NCBI RefSeq assembly: GCF_030062585.1 | Contig: NZ_CP071935.1 | Span: 248,001 to 312,000, forward strand | DNA from: Helicobacter pylori | GTDB taxonomy: Bacteria; Campylobacterota; Campylobacteria; Campylobacterales; Helicobacteraceae | Direction of reading: 5' to 3' | DNA: 64,000 bases | Notes under the pieces: model-generated | The model's input: the letters and a program-made list of their open reading frames with translations, nothing else | Database searches by the model: none | Told to the model about the DNA's origin: nothing | Translations under genes and position numbers: made by a program | In this document: piece by piece, positions 55,081 through 64,000 of the stretch | How the letters are laid out: the number at the start of each line of letters is the position of its first letter | Position numbering within the stretch: position 1 is the first letter of the stretch

Positions 55081-57921
55081 ATGGATACAAAAAGACAATG
55101 CATGGCTTTAAAGGCTTCAGCAGGGAGCGGGAAGACTTTCGCTTTGAGCGTGCGGTTTTTGGCCCTATTGTTTAAGGGGGCTAATCCTAGCGAGATTTTA
55201 ACGCTCACTTTCACTAAAAAAGCCACCGCCGAAATGAAAGAGCGCATTTTAGACTATTTAAAAATTTTGCAACAAGAAAACCTTGAGAGCGAAAAAGAAA
55301 AATCCCAAAATATCCTAAAAGAATTAGAAGAAAAATACCATTTAGACCCTAGCTTGGTGCGAAATAGCGCTCAAAAAATCTACCAACGCTTTTTAAACGC
55401 TGAAATCAGAATCAGCACCATTGACGCGTTTTTCCAAAGCATTTTAAGGAAATTTTGCTGGTTTGTGGGGTTGAGCGCGAATTTTGAAGTCAATGAAGAC
55501 ACAGAAGCACACCAACGACAACTTAATGAGGGTTTTTTGAGCGCTTTAAATAACGAACAGCTTGAGGAATTGAGCGTTTTTATCGCTCAATGCTTAAGTT
55601 ATGATAGTTACACGAGCGATTCTATTTTAGAGCGGTTGCGTTTTTTAAAAAACAAGCTCTATTTATTTGATCCTAATAAGAAAGAGCCTGTATTTGATGA
55701 AGAGGGTTTTTTAGAAAAACTAAGGAGCTTAAACAAACAAATTCAAAGCATAGAAACAGTGTCAGATAGGGCTAAAGAAGCCATTAAATGCGATAGTTTT
55801 AGGGGATTTTTAAACAGCTCTTTAACCTGGCTTGAAAAAAAGAGCGAATATCTCTATTTTAAAAAACTCAAAAATGAAATCCCTACCTTAGAGAGAGAGT
55901 GCGAAGAGATTGAAAACGATTTAAAACGCTATTATGAAGCCAAAGAAACCGCAATATTTAAAAAATTCCCTAAATTCATCCAGCTTTATGATAACGCCAC
56001 TTCTAAAATCCAAGCCTTAGATTTTGACGCGATTAAAGATAAGGTCCATGTTTTATTGAATGGTTATGAAGAAATGCCGGCGGAGTTTTTTTATTTCAGG
56101 TTGGACAGCAAGATCGCACACATTTTGATTGATGAATTTCAAGACACGAGCTTGAACGATTATAAGATTTTAGCCCCTTTTATTGATGAGATTAAAGCCG
56201 GGATAGGGCAAGCTAAATGGCACAGGAGCGTGTTTTTTGTGGGCGATGTCAAGCAGAGCATTTATGCCTTTAGGGGGAGTTTTAGTTCCTTGTTTGAAAG
56301 CGTTTCTAAGGATTTTTACCACGATAATTTACAATTCAACCACCGCAGTGCGCCTTTGATCATTAATTATGTGAACACCATTTTTAAAAAGGCTTATCAA
56401 GATTCCCCCACCGCTTATTTGGAACAAAAATACCCTAAAACTTCTCAAAATAAACATGCTACAGACGGCTATGTTAAGGTCTCTTTAGTGGCTGATGAAA
56501 GAGAATTGTTATTAGACCAGGTCTTACAAGAAGCTAAAAATCTTTTAGAACATCGTATTGATCCTAAAAACATTACCATTTTATGCGCCACTAATGACGA
56601 CGCTTTAGAAATCAAAAATTATTTGCAAGAGTATTTGAGCGAAATTTGCCCAAGCACGGAATCTAGCGCAAAATTGTCTCAATTTGTAGAGTCTAAAATC
56701 ATTAAGAACGCTTTAGAATACGCTCTAGCGGAAGAACCTTACAAGCCCTTTTATAAGCACAGCGTTTTAAAACTCGCTGGATACTTGCATGATGATGCGA
56801 TCGCTTTAGCTGGTTTTAACCCTAAAAAAGAGAGCGTGGCAGGCTTTGTGTGGAAGGTGATGGAGCAATTTGAGCTTTATGGAGAGCCTGCGCAAAGCTG
56901 TTTGGAATTGGCGGTTGGGTGCGAAGACGCCGATGGATTTTTAGAAAAATTAGAGGCTAAATCGATCGCTTCTTTCAATTTAAAAGGCGCGCAGATCATG
57001 ACCATTCATAAATCTAAAGGCATGCAATTCCCTTATGTGATCGTGTGCGAACGCTTGGGCAAGCCTAATTCAAATCACTCCAATCAATTCCTTGAAGAAT
57101 ATGACGGCGCAGAGCTTCTTCGCCTTTATTACAGAACGAAAAATCGTGAGGTGGTGGATAAAGATTACGCTAGGGCTTTAAATAAAGAAGAAGCGGCCAA
57201 AGATTGCGAAGAAATTAATGTGTATTATGTCGCATTCACTAGGGCTGAGTTAGGGTTGATTGTCGTGGCCAAAGACAAAAAAGAAAGCAAAAAAGAAAGC
57301 AAAAACAAAACAATGTGCGAAAAATTGGATCTTTTGCCTTTAGAAGAGGGAGAAATCGCACCGGTTATTTCTTCTCAAAAAGAGCCTTTAATTACAAGCG
57401 CTCTCATCAAGCCCCATGCCTATGGCGAGCAAGTCCAAGAGATAGAAGAAGAGCCAGATAGCGATTATGAAAAGAATAACGACCAGGAAGCGATCAATTT
57501 TGGTATCGCTTTGCACAAGGGATTAGAATACCAATACGCTTATAATATTCCTAAAAAAAGCGTTTTAGAATATTTAAACTACCATCATGGTTTTTATGGT
57601 TTGGATTACCAAGCGTTAGAAGAGAGTTTAGAGCTTTTTGAAAACGATGCAGAGATACAAGCTCTTTTTAAAAATCATGCCTTAAGGGGTGAAACGGCTT
57701 TTTTATTTGAAGGGGTTGTGTCTAGGATTGATGTTTTGTTGTGGGATAAGGGGCAAAATTTGTATGTTTTAGATTATAAAAGCTCTCAAAATTACCAACA
57801 AAGCCATAAGGCTCAAGTGTCTCATTACGCTGAGTTTTTAAAAACTCAAGCCCCCCATTTTAAGATACAAGCGGGCATTATTTACGCTCATAAAAGACTG
57901 CTTGAAAAATTATGGGTCTGA
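55081..57921 (+). CDS. addA: UvrD-type helicase-nuclease AddA
   Basis: This is a 946-residue AddA subunit. It has Walker A KASAGSGKTFALSVRFL at the N-terminus, the TFTKKATAEMKERI motif Ia, Walker B LIDEFQDTS with Asp351-Glu352, GDVKQSIYAFRGS, and MTIHKSKGMQFPYVIVCERL. A RecB-type nuclease domain ends the protein, with Asp898 in LDYKSSQNYQQSHKAQVSHY. With AddB (encoded elsewhere) it processes DNA ends for recombination; HP1553 is the known homologue and matters for stomach colonisation. All motifs are intact. Confidence 0.92.
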   Translation: MDTKRQCMALKASAGSGKTFALSVRFLALLFKGANPSEILTLTFTKKATAEMKERILDYLKILQQENLESEKEKSQNILKELEEKYHLDPSLVRNSAQKIYQRFLNAEIRISTIDAFFQSILRKFCWFVGLSANFEVNEDTEAHQRQLNEGFLSALNNEQLEELSVFIAQCLSYDSYTSDSILERLRFLKNKLYLFDPNKKEPVFDEEGFLEKLRSLNKQIQSIETVSDRAKEAIKCDSFRGFLNSSLTWLEKKSEYLYFKKLKNEIPTLERECEEIENDLKRYYEAKETAIFKKFPKFIQLYDNATSKIQALDFDAIKDKVHVLLNGYEEMPAEFFYFRLDSKIAHILIDEFQDTSLNDYKILAPFIDEIKAGIGQAKWHRSVFFVGDVKQSIYAFRGSFSSLFESVSKDFYHDNLQFNHRSAPLIINYVNTIFKKAYQDSPTAYLEQKYPKTSQNKHATDGYVKVSLVADERELLLDQVLQEAKNLLEHRIDPKNITILCATNDDALEIKNYLQEYLSEICPSTESSAKLSQFVESKIIKNALEYALAEEPYKPFYKHSVLKLAGYLHDDAIALAGFNPKKESVAGFVWKVMEQFELYGEPAQSCLELAVGCEDADGFLEKLEAKSIASFNLKGAQIMTIHKSKGMQFPYVIVCERLGKPNSNHSNQFLEEYDGAELLRLYYRTKNREVVDKDYARALNKEEAAKDCEEINVYYVAFTRAELGLIVVAKDKKESKKESKNKTMCEKLDLLPLEEGEIAPVISSQKEPLITSALIKPHAYGEQVQEIEEEPDSDYEKNNDQEAINFGIALHKGLEYQYAYNIPKKSVLEYLNYHHGFYGLDYQALEESLELFENDAEIQALFKNHALRGETAFLFEGVVSRIDVLLWDKGQNLYVLDYKSSQNYQQSHKAQVSHYAEFLKTQAPHFKIQAGIIYAHKRLLEKLWV

Positions 57922-57944
57922 AATTAAAAATTTTAAGGTTGTCT

Positions 57945-59261
57945 ATGAATCTCAAAAAAACAGAAAACGCGCTCAGTTTGACGCTTAAGAACTTCATTAA
58001 AAGCGAGTCTTTTGGAGGGATTTTCCTCTTTTTGAACGCTGTTTTAGCGATGGTGGTGGCTAATTCGTTTTTGAAAGAAAGTTATTTTGCGCTATGGCAC
58101 ACCCCTTTTGGGTTCCAAATAGGGGATTTTTTCATCGGCTTTAGTTTGCACAACTGGATTGATGATGTTTTAATGGCGTTATTTTTTTTAATGATAGGCT
58201 TAGAGATCAAGCGAGAATTGTTGTTTGGGGAATTATCCAGTTTCAAAAAAGCTTCTTTCCCTGTGATTGCGGCTCTTGGGGGTATGATAGCTCCAGGATT
58301 GATTTATTTTTTTCTTAACGCCAACACGCCCTCTCAGCATGGTTTTGGGATCCCTATGGCGACGGATATTGCGTTCGCTTTAGGCGTGATCATGCTTTTA
58401 GGCAAGAGGGTGCCAACCGCTTTAAAGGTTTTTTTAATCACTCTAGCAGTGGCTGATGATTTGGGGGCTATTGTGGTGATCGCGCTCTTTTATACCACGA
58501 ATTTAAAATTCGCATGGCTTTTAGGGGCTTTAGGGGTGGTTCTTGTTTTAGCCGTATTGAACCGCCTGAATATCCGCTCGCTCATCCCTTACTTGCTTTT
58601 AGGGGTGTTGCTTTGGTTTTGCGTGCATCAAAGCGGTATCCATGCGACGATCGCTGCGGTGGTTCTAGCTTTTATGATACCGGTGAAAATCCCTAAAGAT
58701 TCTAAAAATGTAGAGCTTTTGGAATTAGGCAAACGATATGCAGAGACGAGTTCAGGAGCGCTTTTGACCAAAGAGCAGCAAGAAATCTTGCACTCTATTG
58801 AAGAAAAAGCGAGCGCTTTACAAAGCCCTTTAGAAAGATTGGAGCATTTTTTAGCCCCCATCAGCGGGTATTTCATCATGCCTTTATTTGCGTTTGCAAA
58901 CGCGGGGGTGAGCGTTGATTCTAGCATCAATTTAGAAGTGGATAAGGTGCTTTTGGGGGTTATTTTAGGGCTTTGTTTGGGCAAGCCTTTAGGGATTTTC
59001 TTAATCACTTTTATAAGCGAAAAGCTTAAAATCACCGCGCGCCCTAAAGGCATCAGCTGGTGGCATATTTTAGGGGCTGGGCTTTTAGCAGGGATTGGCT
59101 TTACCATGTCTATGTTCATTTCTAATCTGGCTTTCACGAGCGAGCATGAGAACGCTATGGAAGTGGCAAAAATTGCGATTTTACTCGGATCTTTGATTTC
59201 TGGGATCATAGGGGCTTTGTATTTATTCGCACTAGACAAAAGAGTAGCTTTAAAGAAATAG
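57945..59261 (+). CDS. nhaA: Na+/H+ antiporter NhaA
   Basis: This 438-residue inner-membrane antiporter has about 12 helices and contains the twin Asp of the ion site in LAVADDLGAIVVIALFY. It also has GLEIKRELLFGELS and HGFGIPMATDIAFALGV. Start ATG 57945 (MNLKKTENALS) gives the known length; the longer frame overlaps addA. As is typical of H. pylori NhaA, there is a long hydrophilic insert in the middle (about 230-300). Confidence 0.95.
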   Translation: MNLKKTENALSLTLKNFIKSESFGGIFLFLNAVLAMVVANSFLKESYFALWHTPFGFQIGDFFIGFSLHNWIDDVLMALFFLMIGLEIKRELLFGELSSFKKASFPVIAALGGMIAPGLIYFFLNANTPSQHGFGIPMATDIAFALGVIMLLGKRVPTALKVFLITLAVADDLGAIVVIALFYTTNLKFAWLLGALGVVLVLAVLNRLNIRSLIPYLLLGVLLWFCVHQSGIHATIAAVVLAFMIPVKIPKDSKNVELLELGKRYAETSSGALLTKEQQEILHSIEEKASALQSPLERLEHFLAPISGYFIMPLFAFANAGVSVDSSINLEVDKVLLGVILGLCLGKPLGIFLITFISEKLKITARPKGISWWHILGAGLLAGIGFTMSMFISNLAFTSEHENAMEVAKIAILLGSLISGIIGALYLFALDKRVALKK

Positions 59262-59271
59262 TGAAAAATGC

Positions 59272-59277
59272 TATAAT
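59272..59277 (+). promoter_or_regulatory. yajC-secDF promoter -10 element
   Basis: TATAAT lies 31 nt before the yajC ATG, after the nhaA stop, with AAGGAA between them. Confidence 0.55.
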
Positions 59278-59308
59278 TTGAGATTAAAACATCTTTTAAG
59301 GAAATTAA

Positions 59309-59692
59309 ATGGGACAAACTAAAGAAATTATAACGACGCTTTTACCCTTTTTGGTGTTGTTTCTTATTTTTTATTTTTTGATCGTTCGCCCGCAACGCCA
59401 GCAACAAAAAAAGCATAAAGAAATGATAGAGGGCTTGACTAAGGGCGATAAAATCGTTACTCAAGGAGGGTTCATCGTTGAGGTGCTTAAAGCGGAAGCG
59501 AATTTTTTTAACGTGAAGCTCAATGATGACACCACCGCTAAACTTTCTAAAAACTATGTAGCGTTCAAATTAGACGAATTGGATCAATTTGGTTTGGCAG
59601 AGCCTATAGTTATCCAACAAGGCAGAGAAGAAATTTCGGCAAAATTATCTGGTGCTAAGACTTTGAAACAACGCCAAATAACAACTGAATGA
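59309..59692 (+). CDS. yajC: Preprotein translocase subunit YajC
   Basis: This 127-residue single-span membrane protein ([20 protein letters not shown]) is an accessory of the Sec translocon. The cytoplasmic part has [16 protein letters not shown], the family core. The C-terminal ~36 residues are unusual: [20 protein letters not shown] nearly repeats a segment of SecD, encoded just downstream. The stop overlaps the secD ATG by 4 nt. Confidence 0.95.
   Translation: MGQTKEIITTLLPFLVLFLIFYFLIVRPQRQQQKKHKEMIEGLTKGDKIVTQGGFIVEVLKAEANFFNVKLNDDTTAKLSKNYVAFKLDELDQFGLAEPIVIQQGREEISAKLSGAKTLKQRQITTE
59581..59670 (+). repeat. secD-derived duplication in the yajC 3' end
   Basis: The 60 nt from 59581 match 60141-60200 at 55 positions by direct comparison, and the following 30 nt are weaker. 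The two copies are in the same frame and orientation, 560 bp apart. Confidence 0.9.
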
Positions 59693-61266
59693 AACTTTTT
59701 AACCCTCGTTTAATCGTTTTTGTTTGCGCGCTTCTTTTAGGGGTAGGGTTTTCTGTGCCTTCTTTACTAGAGACTAAAGGCCCTAAAATCACTTTAGGTT
59801 TGGATTTAAGGGGGGGGTTAAACATGCTTTTAGGGGTGCAAACCGATGAGGCTTTAAAAAACAAGTATTTAAGCTTGGCGTCCGCTTTAGAATATAACGC
59901 TAAAAAACAAAATATCTTGCTTAAAGACATTAAATCCAGTTTAGAGGGGATCAGTTTTGAGCTTTTAGATGAAGATGAAGCGAAAAAATTAGACGCGCTT
60001 TTAGTGGAATTGCAAGGTCATAGTCAGTTTGAAATCAAAAAGGAAGCGGGGTTTTATAGCGTGAAGCTCACCCCTTTAGAGCAAGAGGAATTGCGTAAAA
60101 ACACGATCTTGCAAGTGATAGGGATCATTCGTAACCGCTTGGATCAATTTGGTTTGGCAGAGCCTGTAGTTATCCAGCAAGGTAAAGAAGAAATTTCGGT
60201 GCAATTGCCCGGCATTAAGACTTTAGAAGAAGAACGGCGCGCTAAAGACTTGATTTCAAGATCCGCTCATTTACAAATGATGGCAGTGGATGAAGAACAC
60301 AATAAAGATGCGATGAAAATGACGGATTTAGAGGCTCAAAAATTAGGCAGCGTGTTGTTGTCTGATGTGGAAATGGGGGGTAAAATCTTACTCAAAGCGA
60401 TCCCCATTTTAGATGGCGAAATGCTTACGGACGCTAAAGTGGTGTATGATCAAAACAACCAGCCGGTGGTGAGCTTCACGCTGGATGCGCAAGGGGCTAA
60501 GATTTTTGGGGATTTTTCAGGCGCGAATGTGGGCAAACGCATGGCGATCGTTTTAGACAATAAGGTTTATTCAGCCCCGGTGATCAGGGAGCGTATTGGT
60601 GGTGGGAGCGGGCAAATTAGCGGGAATTTTAGCGTGGCTCAAGCGAGCGATTTAGCGATCGCTTTAAGGAGTGGGGCGATGAGCGCGCCCATTCAAGTTT
60701 TAGAAAAAAGGATTGTAGGCCCGAGTTTAGGGAAAGACAGCATTAAAACCTCCATTATCGCCCTCATTGGAGGTTTTATTTTAGTGATGGGCTTTATGGC
60801 GCTTTATTACTCCATGGCTGGGGTGATCGCTTGCATGGCGTTAGTGGTCAATCTTTTTTTGATCGTGGCGGTCATGGCGATTTTTGGAGCGACGCTGACT
60901 TTACCTGGAATGGCAGGGATTGTTTTAACCGTGGGGATTGCCGTGGATGCTAATATCATTATCAACGAGCGCATTAGAGAAGTGTTAAGAGAAGGAGAGG
61001 GTGTTGTTAAGGCGATCCATTTAGGCTATATCAATGCGAGTCGGGCGATTTTTGATTCCAATATCACTTCCTTGATCGCTTCGGTGTTACTATACGCTTA
61101 TGGCACAGGAGCGATCAAAGGCTTTGCCTTAACCACAGGCATTGGGATTTTAGCCTCTATCATCACCGCTATTATAGGCACGCAAGGGATTTATCAAGCC
61201 CTTTTACCTAAATTAGCCCAAACGAAAAGCCTTTACTTTTGGTTTGGCGTGAATAAAAGAGCTTAG
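59689..61266 (+). CDS. secD: Protein translocase subunit SecD
   Basis: This 525-residue inner-membrane protein of the RND-like SecDF family uses the proton gradient to pull proteins through SecYEG. It has the first helix, [18 protein letters not shown], a large periplasmic domain with [18 protein letters not shown], and the C-terminal five-helix block with [17 protein letters not shown]-type sequence ([19 protein letters not shown]). Length is normal for epsilonproteobacteria. secF follows 8 nt later with AGGAGG. Confidence 0.97.
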   Translation: MKLFNPRLIVFVCALLLGVGFSVPSLLETKGPKITLGLDLRGGLNMLLGVQTDEALKNKYLSLASALEYNAKKQNILLKDIKSSLEGISFELLDEDEAKKLDALLVELQGHSQFEIKKEAGFYSVKLTPLEQEELRKNTILQVIGIIRNRLDQFGLAEPVVIQQGKEEISVQLPGIKTLEEERRAKDLISRSAHLQMMAVDEEHNKDAMKMTDLEAQKLGSVLLSDVEMGGKILLKAIPILDGEMLTDAKVVYDQNNQPVVSFTLDAQGAKIFGDFSGANVGKRMAIVLDNKVYSAPVIRERIGGGSGQISGNFSVAQASDLAIALRSGAMSAPIQVLEKRIVGPSLGKDSIKTSIIALIGGFILVMGFMALYYSMAGVIACMALVVNLFLIVAVMAIFGATLTLPGMAGIVLTVGIAVDANIIINERIREVLREGEGVVKAIHLGYINASRAIFDSNITSLIASVLLYAYGTGAIKGFALTTGIGILASIITAIIGTQGIYQALLPKLAQTKSLYFWFGVNKRA

Positions 61267-61274
61267 GAGGTTTT

Positions 61275-62246
61275 ATGGAATTATTCAAACAAGTTAGAAT
61301 CTTAAGCTTCATGCGTTATTCCAATTATGGGGTGGTTGTTTCAGCGATCTTGGTGCTTCTAGCGTTAGGGCTTTTGTTTTTTAAAGGGTTTTCTTTAGGG
61401 ATTGATTTTGCGGGGGGGAGTTTGGTACAGGTGCGTTACACTCAAAACGCCCCCATTAAAGAAGTGCGCGATCTTTTTGAAAAAGAAGCTCGCTTCAAGG
61501 GCGTTCAAGTGAGCGAATTTGGCTCTAAAGAAGAAATTTTAATCAAATTCCCTTTTGTAGAAACGGCTGAAAATGAAGATTTGAACGCTATCGTGGCCAA
61601 TATTTTAAAACCCAGCGGCGATTTTGAAATCCGTAAATTTGACACCGTGGGGCCTAGAGTGGGGAGCGAATTGAAAGAAAAGGGCATTTTGTCGCTGATT
61701 TTAGCCTTAATGGCGATCATGGTTTATGTGAGTTTCCGCTATGAATGGCGTTTCGCTTTAGCGAGCGTTGTTGCACTTGTGCATGATGTGATTTTGGTGG
61801 CAAGCTCGGTGATTGTTTTTAAGATTGATATGAATTTGGAAGTGATTGCGGCTTTGCTCACTTTGATTGGGTATTCCATTAATGATACGATCATTATCTT
61901 TGATCGAATCAGAGAAGAAATGCTCTCTCAAAAAACCAAAGATGCCACTCAAGCCATTGATGAAGCCATTTCCAGCACGCTCACGCGCACGCTTCTAACT
62001 TCTTTAACCGTGTTTTTTGTGGTGTTGATTTTATGCGTGTTTGGGAGTAAGATCATCATTGGCTTTTCATTGCCCATGCTAATAGGCACGATTGTAGGGA
62101 CTTACAGCTCTATTTTCATCGCCCCTAAAGTAGCGTTATTGTTAGGCTTTGATATGGGTAAATACTATGAGAATGAGGCTAGAAAAATCAAAAAAGCTCA
62201 AGAGAAAGAAAAAATGCGCCGTCTGTATGAGGGCGGTCAAGTTTAA
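61275..62246 (+). CDS. secF: Protein translocase subunit SecF
   Basis: This 323-residue partner of SecD has six helices and the family motifs GIDFAGGSLVQVRY, TVGPRVGSELKEKGI and LIGYSINDTIIIFDRIREEM. A basic tail ends the protein (KKAQEKEKMRRLYEGGQV). It starts with AGGAGG just upstream. Confidence 0.97.
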   Translation: MELFKQVRILSFMRYSNYGVVVSAILVLLALGLLFFKGFSLGIDFAGGSLVQVRYTQNAPIKEVRDLFEKEARFKGVQVSEFGSKEEILIKFPFVETAENEDLNAIVANILKPSGDFEIRKFDTVGPRVGSELKEKGILSLILALMAIMVYVSFRYEWRFALASVVALVHDVILVASSVIVFKIDMNLEVIAALLTLIGYSINDTIIIFDRIREEMLSQKTKDATQAIDEAISSTLTRTLLTSLTVFFVVLILCVFGSKIIIGFSLPMLIGTIVGTYSSIFIAPKVALLLGFDMGKYYENEARKIKKAQEKEKMRRLYEGGQV

Positions 62247-62255
62247 GGAGTTTCT

Positions 62256-62594
62256 ATGGATTGGGGTCGGGTCATTCATGTGCTGTTCAGCCTTATTTCT
62301 TTAACGACCATTGCAGGGTTTTTGTATGAGCCTAATACGGTAGTATTATTTGTAGCGTTAGCTTTAAACCTTATTTCCGTTACGCTCAAAATTGGGGTGA
62401 TCAAGCGTTTCGCTTCAGAGCTATTGGCCAGCTCTTTAGCTACCGTGTTGCACCTCATACCGGCGTTTGTGTTTTTACAGATTTTGAATAATTTGGTTAC
62501 CGCTTACATGCTCATGATTGGGGCTTTGATTAGCAACGCTTTCAGCCTTATCTTTTTGTTGATTGAAAGCGTTGTAACGAGCGAAACGGATTAA
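62256..62594 (+). CDS. Small membrane protein of unknown function (HP1548-like)
   Basis: This 112-residue protein has about four hydrophobic segments (VLFSLISLTTIAGFLY, VVLFVALALNLISVTL, then two more) and short loops. No motif is recognised. It lies 9 nt after secF with AAGGAG, so it is cotranscribed with the Sec genes, and 10 nt before leuS. Confidence 0.85.
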   Translation: MDWGRVIHVLFSLISLTTIAGFLYEPNTVVLFVALALNLISVTLKIGVIKRFASELLASSLATVLHLIPAFVFLQILNNLVTAYMLMIGALISNAFSLIFLLIESVVTSETD

Positions 62595-62604
62595 GGGGTA
62601 GTTG

Positions 62605-64000
62605 ATGGATTTTATCAATATAGAAAAAAAATGGCAAGAATTTTGGTGGAAAAATAAGAGTTTTGAGCCTAAAGACGATTTTAACCTCCCTAAAAAATAC
62701 ATTTTGAGCATGCTGCCTTATCCTAGTGGGGAAATCCACATGGGGCATGTGCGCAATTACACTATTGGGGATGCGTTGGCACGTTATTATCGTTTGCACC
62801 ATTATAATGTGTTACACCCTATGGGGTTTGATTCTTTTGGGATGCCTGCAGAAAATGCGGCCATTAAGCATGGTATCCACCCTAAAACTTGGACTTATGA
62901 AAACATTGAAAACATGCAAAAAGAGTTTGAAACTTTAGGGTTTTCTTTTTCTAAAAACAGGGAATTTGCCACTTCAGATCCGGATTACACGAAATTTGAA
63001 CAGCAATTTTTCATTGATTTGTGGGAAAAGGGGCTAATTTATCGCAAGAAAGCCATGCTCAATTGGTGCCCTAACGACAAAACCGTTTTAGCTAATGAGC
63101 AAGTCATTGATGGGAGGTGTTGGCGTTGCGACACAGAAGTCATTCAAAAAGAACTCTATCAATATTATTTGAAGATCACAAACTACGCTGAGGAATTGCT
63201 CAAAGACTTAGAGGCTTTAGAAAACCATTGGCCTTCTCAAGTCCTAATCATGCAAAAAAACTGGATAGGGAAATCTAGCGGGTTGCAATTTGGTTTTAAA
63301 ATCGCTGATGAGTGCTTGAAGGCTTGCAATGGCATTCAAGAAATTGAAGTTTTTACCACAAGAGCGGACACCATTTATGGCGTAACTTACATTGCAATCG
63401 CCCCAGAACACCCTTTAGTAGAGCATGCCATTAAGCAAGTGAGCCAAGAAGATTCAAAGATGATTAAAGCGATTTTAAACACGACTCAAAGAGAAAGAGC
63501 CTTAGAGAAAAAAGGAGTATTTTTAGGTATTTATGCTATCCACCCTTTAACGAAGCAAAAAATCCCTGTTTGGGTGGCTAATTTCGCTCTAGCCAATTAT
63601 GGCTCTGGAGCGTTAATGGGCGTGCCAGCCTGCGATGAAAGGGATTTTGAATTCGCTAATCTTTATCATATCCCTATTAAAGTGATCACCCAAAGTTCTC
63701 AAAGTTTGCCCCACACTAAAGAAGAGGTTTTAAAAAATAGCGGGGAGTGGAGCGATCTTTCTAGCTCAGTGGCCAGAGAGCAAATCATCGCTTATTTTGA
63801 AAAAGAAAATCTCGGTAAAAGGGTGATCAACTACCGCTTGCAAGATTGGGGGGTGAGCCGTCAAAGGTATTGGGGAGCGCCCATTCCTATGATTCATTGC
63901 AAAAATTGCGGGATTGTGCCTGAAACCCAACTGCCGGTAACTTTACCTGAAGACATTGTGATTGATGGGGAGGGCAATCCGTTAGAAAAGCATGCGAGTT
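62605..64000 (+). CDS. leuS: Leucyl-tRNA synthetase, 5' part
   Basis: This class I synthetase charges tRNA-Leu. The open frame runs from ATG 62605 to the window edge (465 codons, 3' end missing). The HIGH motif appears as HMGH in [20 protein letters not shown], then the zinc-type region [10 protein letters not shown]. The CP1 editing domain is seen as [18 protein letters not shown] and [18 protein letters not shown]. The KMSKS loop lies beyond the edge. Confidence 0.97.
   Translation, partial: MDFINIEKKWQEFWWKNKSFEPKDDFNLPKKYILSMLPYPSGEIHMGHVRNYTIGDALARYYRLHHYNVLHPMGFDSFGMPAENAAIKHGIHPKTWTYENIENMQKEFETLGFSFSKNREFATSDPDYTKFEQQFFIDLWEKGLIYRKKAMLNWCPNDKTVLANEQVIDGRCWRCDTEVIQKELYQYYLKITNYAEELLKDLEALENHWPSQVLIMQKNWIGKSSGLQFGFKIADECLKACNGIQEIEVFTTRADTIYGVTYIAIAPEHPLVEHAIKQVSQEDSKMIKAILNTTQRERALEKKGVFLGIYAIHPLTKQKIPVWVANFALANYGSGALMGVPACDERDFEFANLYHIPIKVITQSSQSLPHTKEEVLKNSGEWSDLSSSVAREQIIAYFEKENLGKRVINYRLQDWGVSRQRYWGAPIPMIHCKNCGIVPETQLPVTLPEDIVIDGEGNPLEKHAS

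Noticed and set aside
58514-59317. Open frames on either strand inside nhaA
   Set aside because: Shadows of nhaA; they have no family similarity and no translation signals.

Overview
The window is chromosomal DNA of Helicobacter pylori, or a very close relative. It carries the complete urease cluster ureAB-ureIEFGH, with the fused ~26 kDa UreA that is typical of gastric helicobacters. It also has two Hor outer-membrane proteins, an Hcp/Sel1 cysteine-rich protein, AT-rich intergenic DNA with long homopolymers, and many restriction-modification genes. HP numbers below are correspondences to strain 26695 given from memory; no database search was made.

Layout. 1-1669: 5' part of a large secreted low-complexity protein, minus strand, cut by the window edge. 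1.9-6.5 kb: horA, prfA, rpsT, glmM, lspA and tRNA-Val(GAC). 6.6-12.8 kb: urease structural genes, the acid-gated urea channel and the nickel-insertion accessory genes. 12.8-22.8 kb, minus strand: a nine-gene operon that looks like a diverged type VII (WXG100/ESX-like) secretion and toxin locus. 22.9-28.5 kb: a small lipoprotein, putA and putP. 28.5-34 kb: a restriction-modification zone with a fused C5/N6 methyltransferase (M.HpyAV type), its frameshifted HNH nuclease, and remnants of a second system. 34-40.8 kb: fecA3, arginase, an amino-acid permease and alanine dehydrogenase. 40.9-50 kb: a GmrSD-like DUF262/DUF1524 protein with a poly-A promoter, horL, nadK, recN, an NFACT protein, an Hcp protein, a dnaQ-like exonuclease and rpe. 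50-53 kb: fbp, a small Cys protein and a compact type II R-M pair. 53-64 kb: tsf, rpsB, addA, nhaA, yajC-secD-secF, a small membrane protein and the 5' part of leuS.

The most interesting element is the 12.8-22.8 kb operon. In transcription order it encodes: a coiled-coil protein with a C13 tract that leaves it out of frame (OFF); a second coiled-coil protein; an Hsp70/actin-fold ATPase; an unrecognised protein; an 86-aa WXG100-like protein (HP0062 type); a 462-aa helical protein that shares the N-terminal DTEEV motif with the WXG100 protein and ends in a WHH-like HNH/EndoVII nuclease signature; a SUKH-family immunity-like protein overlapping it by 31 nt; a short coiled-coil protein; and an FtsK/EssC-type ATPase interrupted by one in-frame TAG. 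I read this as a phase-variable type VII-like export system for a nuclease toxin with its own immunity protein. This is inference from motifs and gene order.

Urease, UreI and nickel delivery (UreEFGH) act together in acid resistance. Arginase feeds urea to urease, and PutA/PutP and Ald catabolise host amino acids. FecA3 may take up nickel for urease. Several genes are broken or set by simple repeats: the C13 operon head, a T7 tract in the HNH nuclease, a truncated methyltransferase fused to a metallopeptidase, and an A15 tract at the -35 position of a defence-like gene. This fits the known phase variation and restriction-modification decay of the species. The gene order changes relative to 26695 near 34.0 kb and 52.9 kb, as expected for chromosomal inversions.
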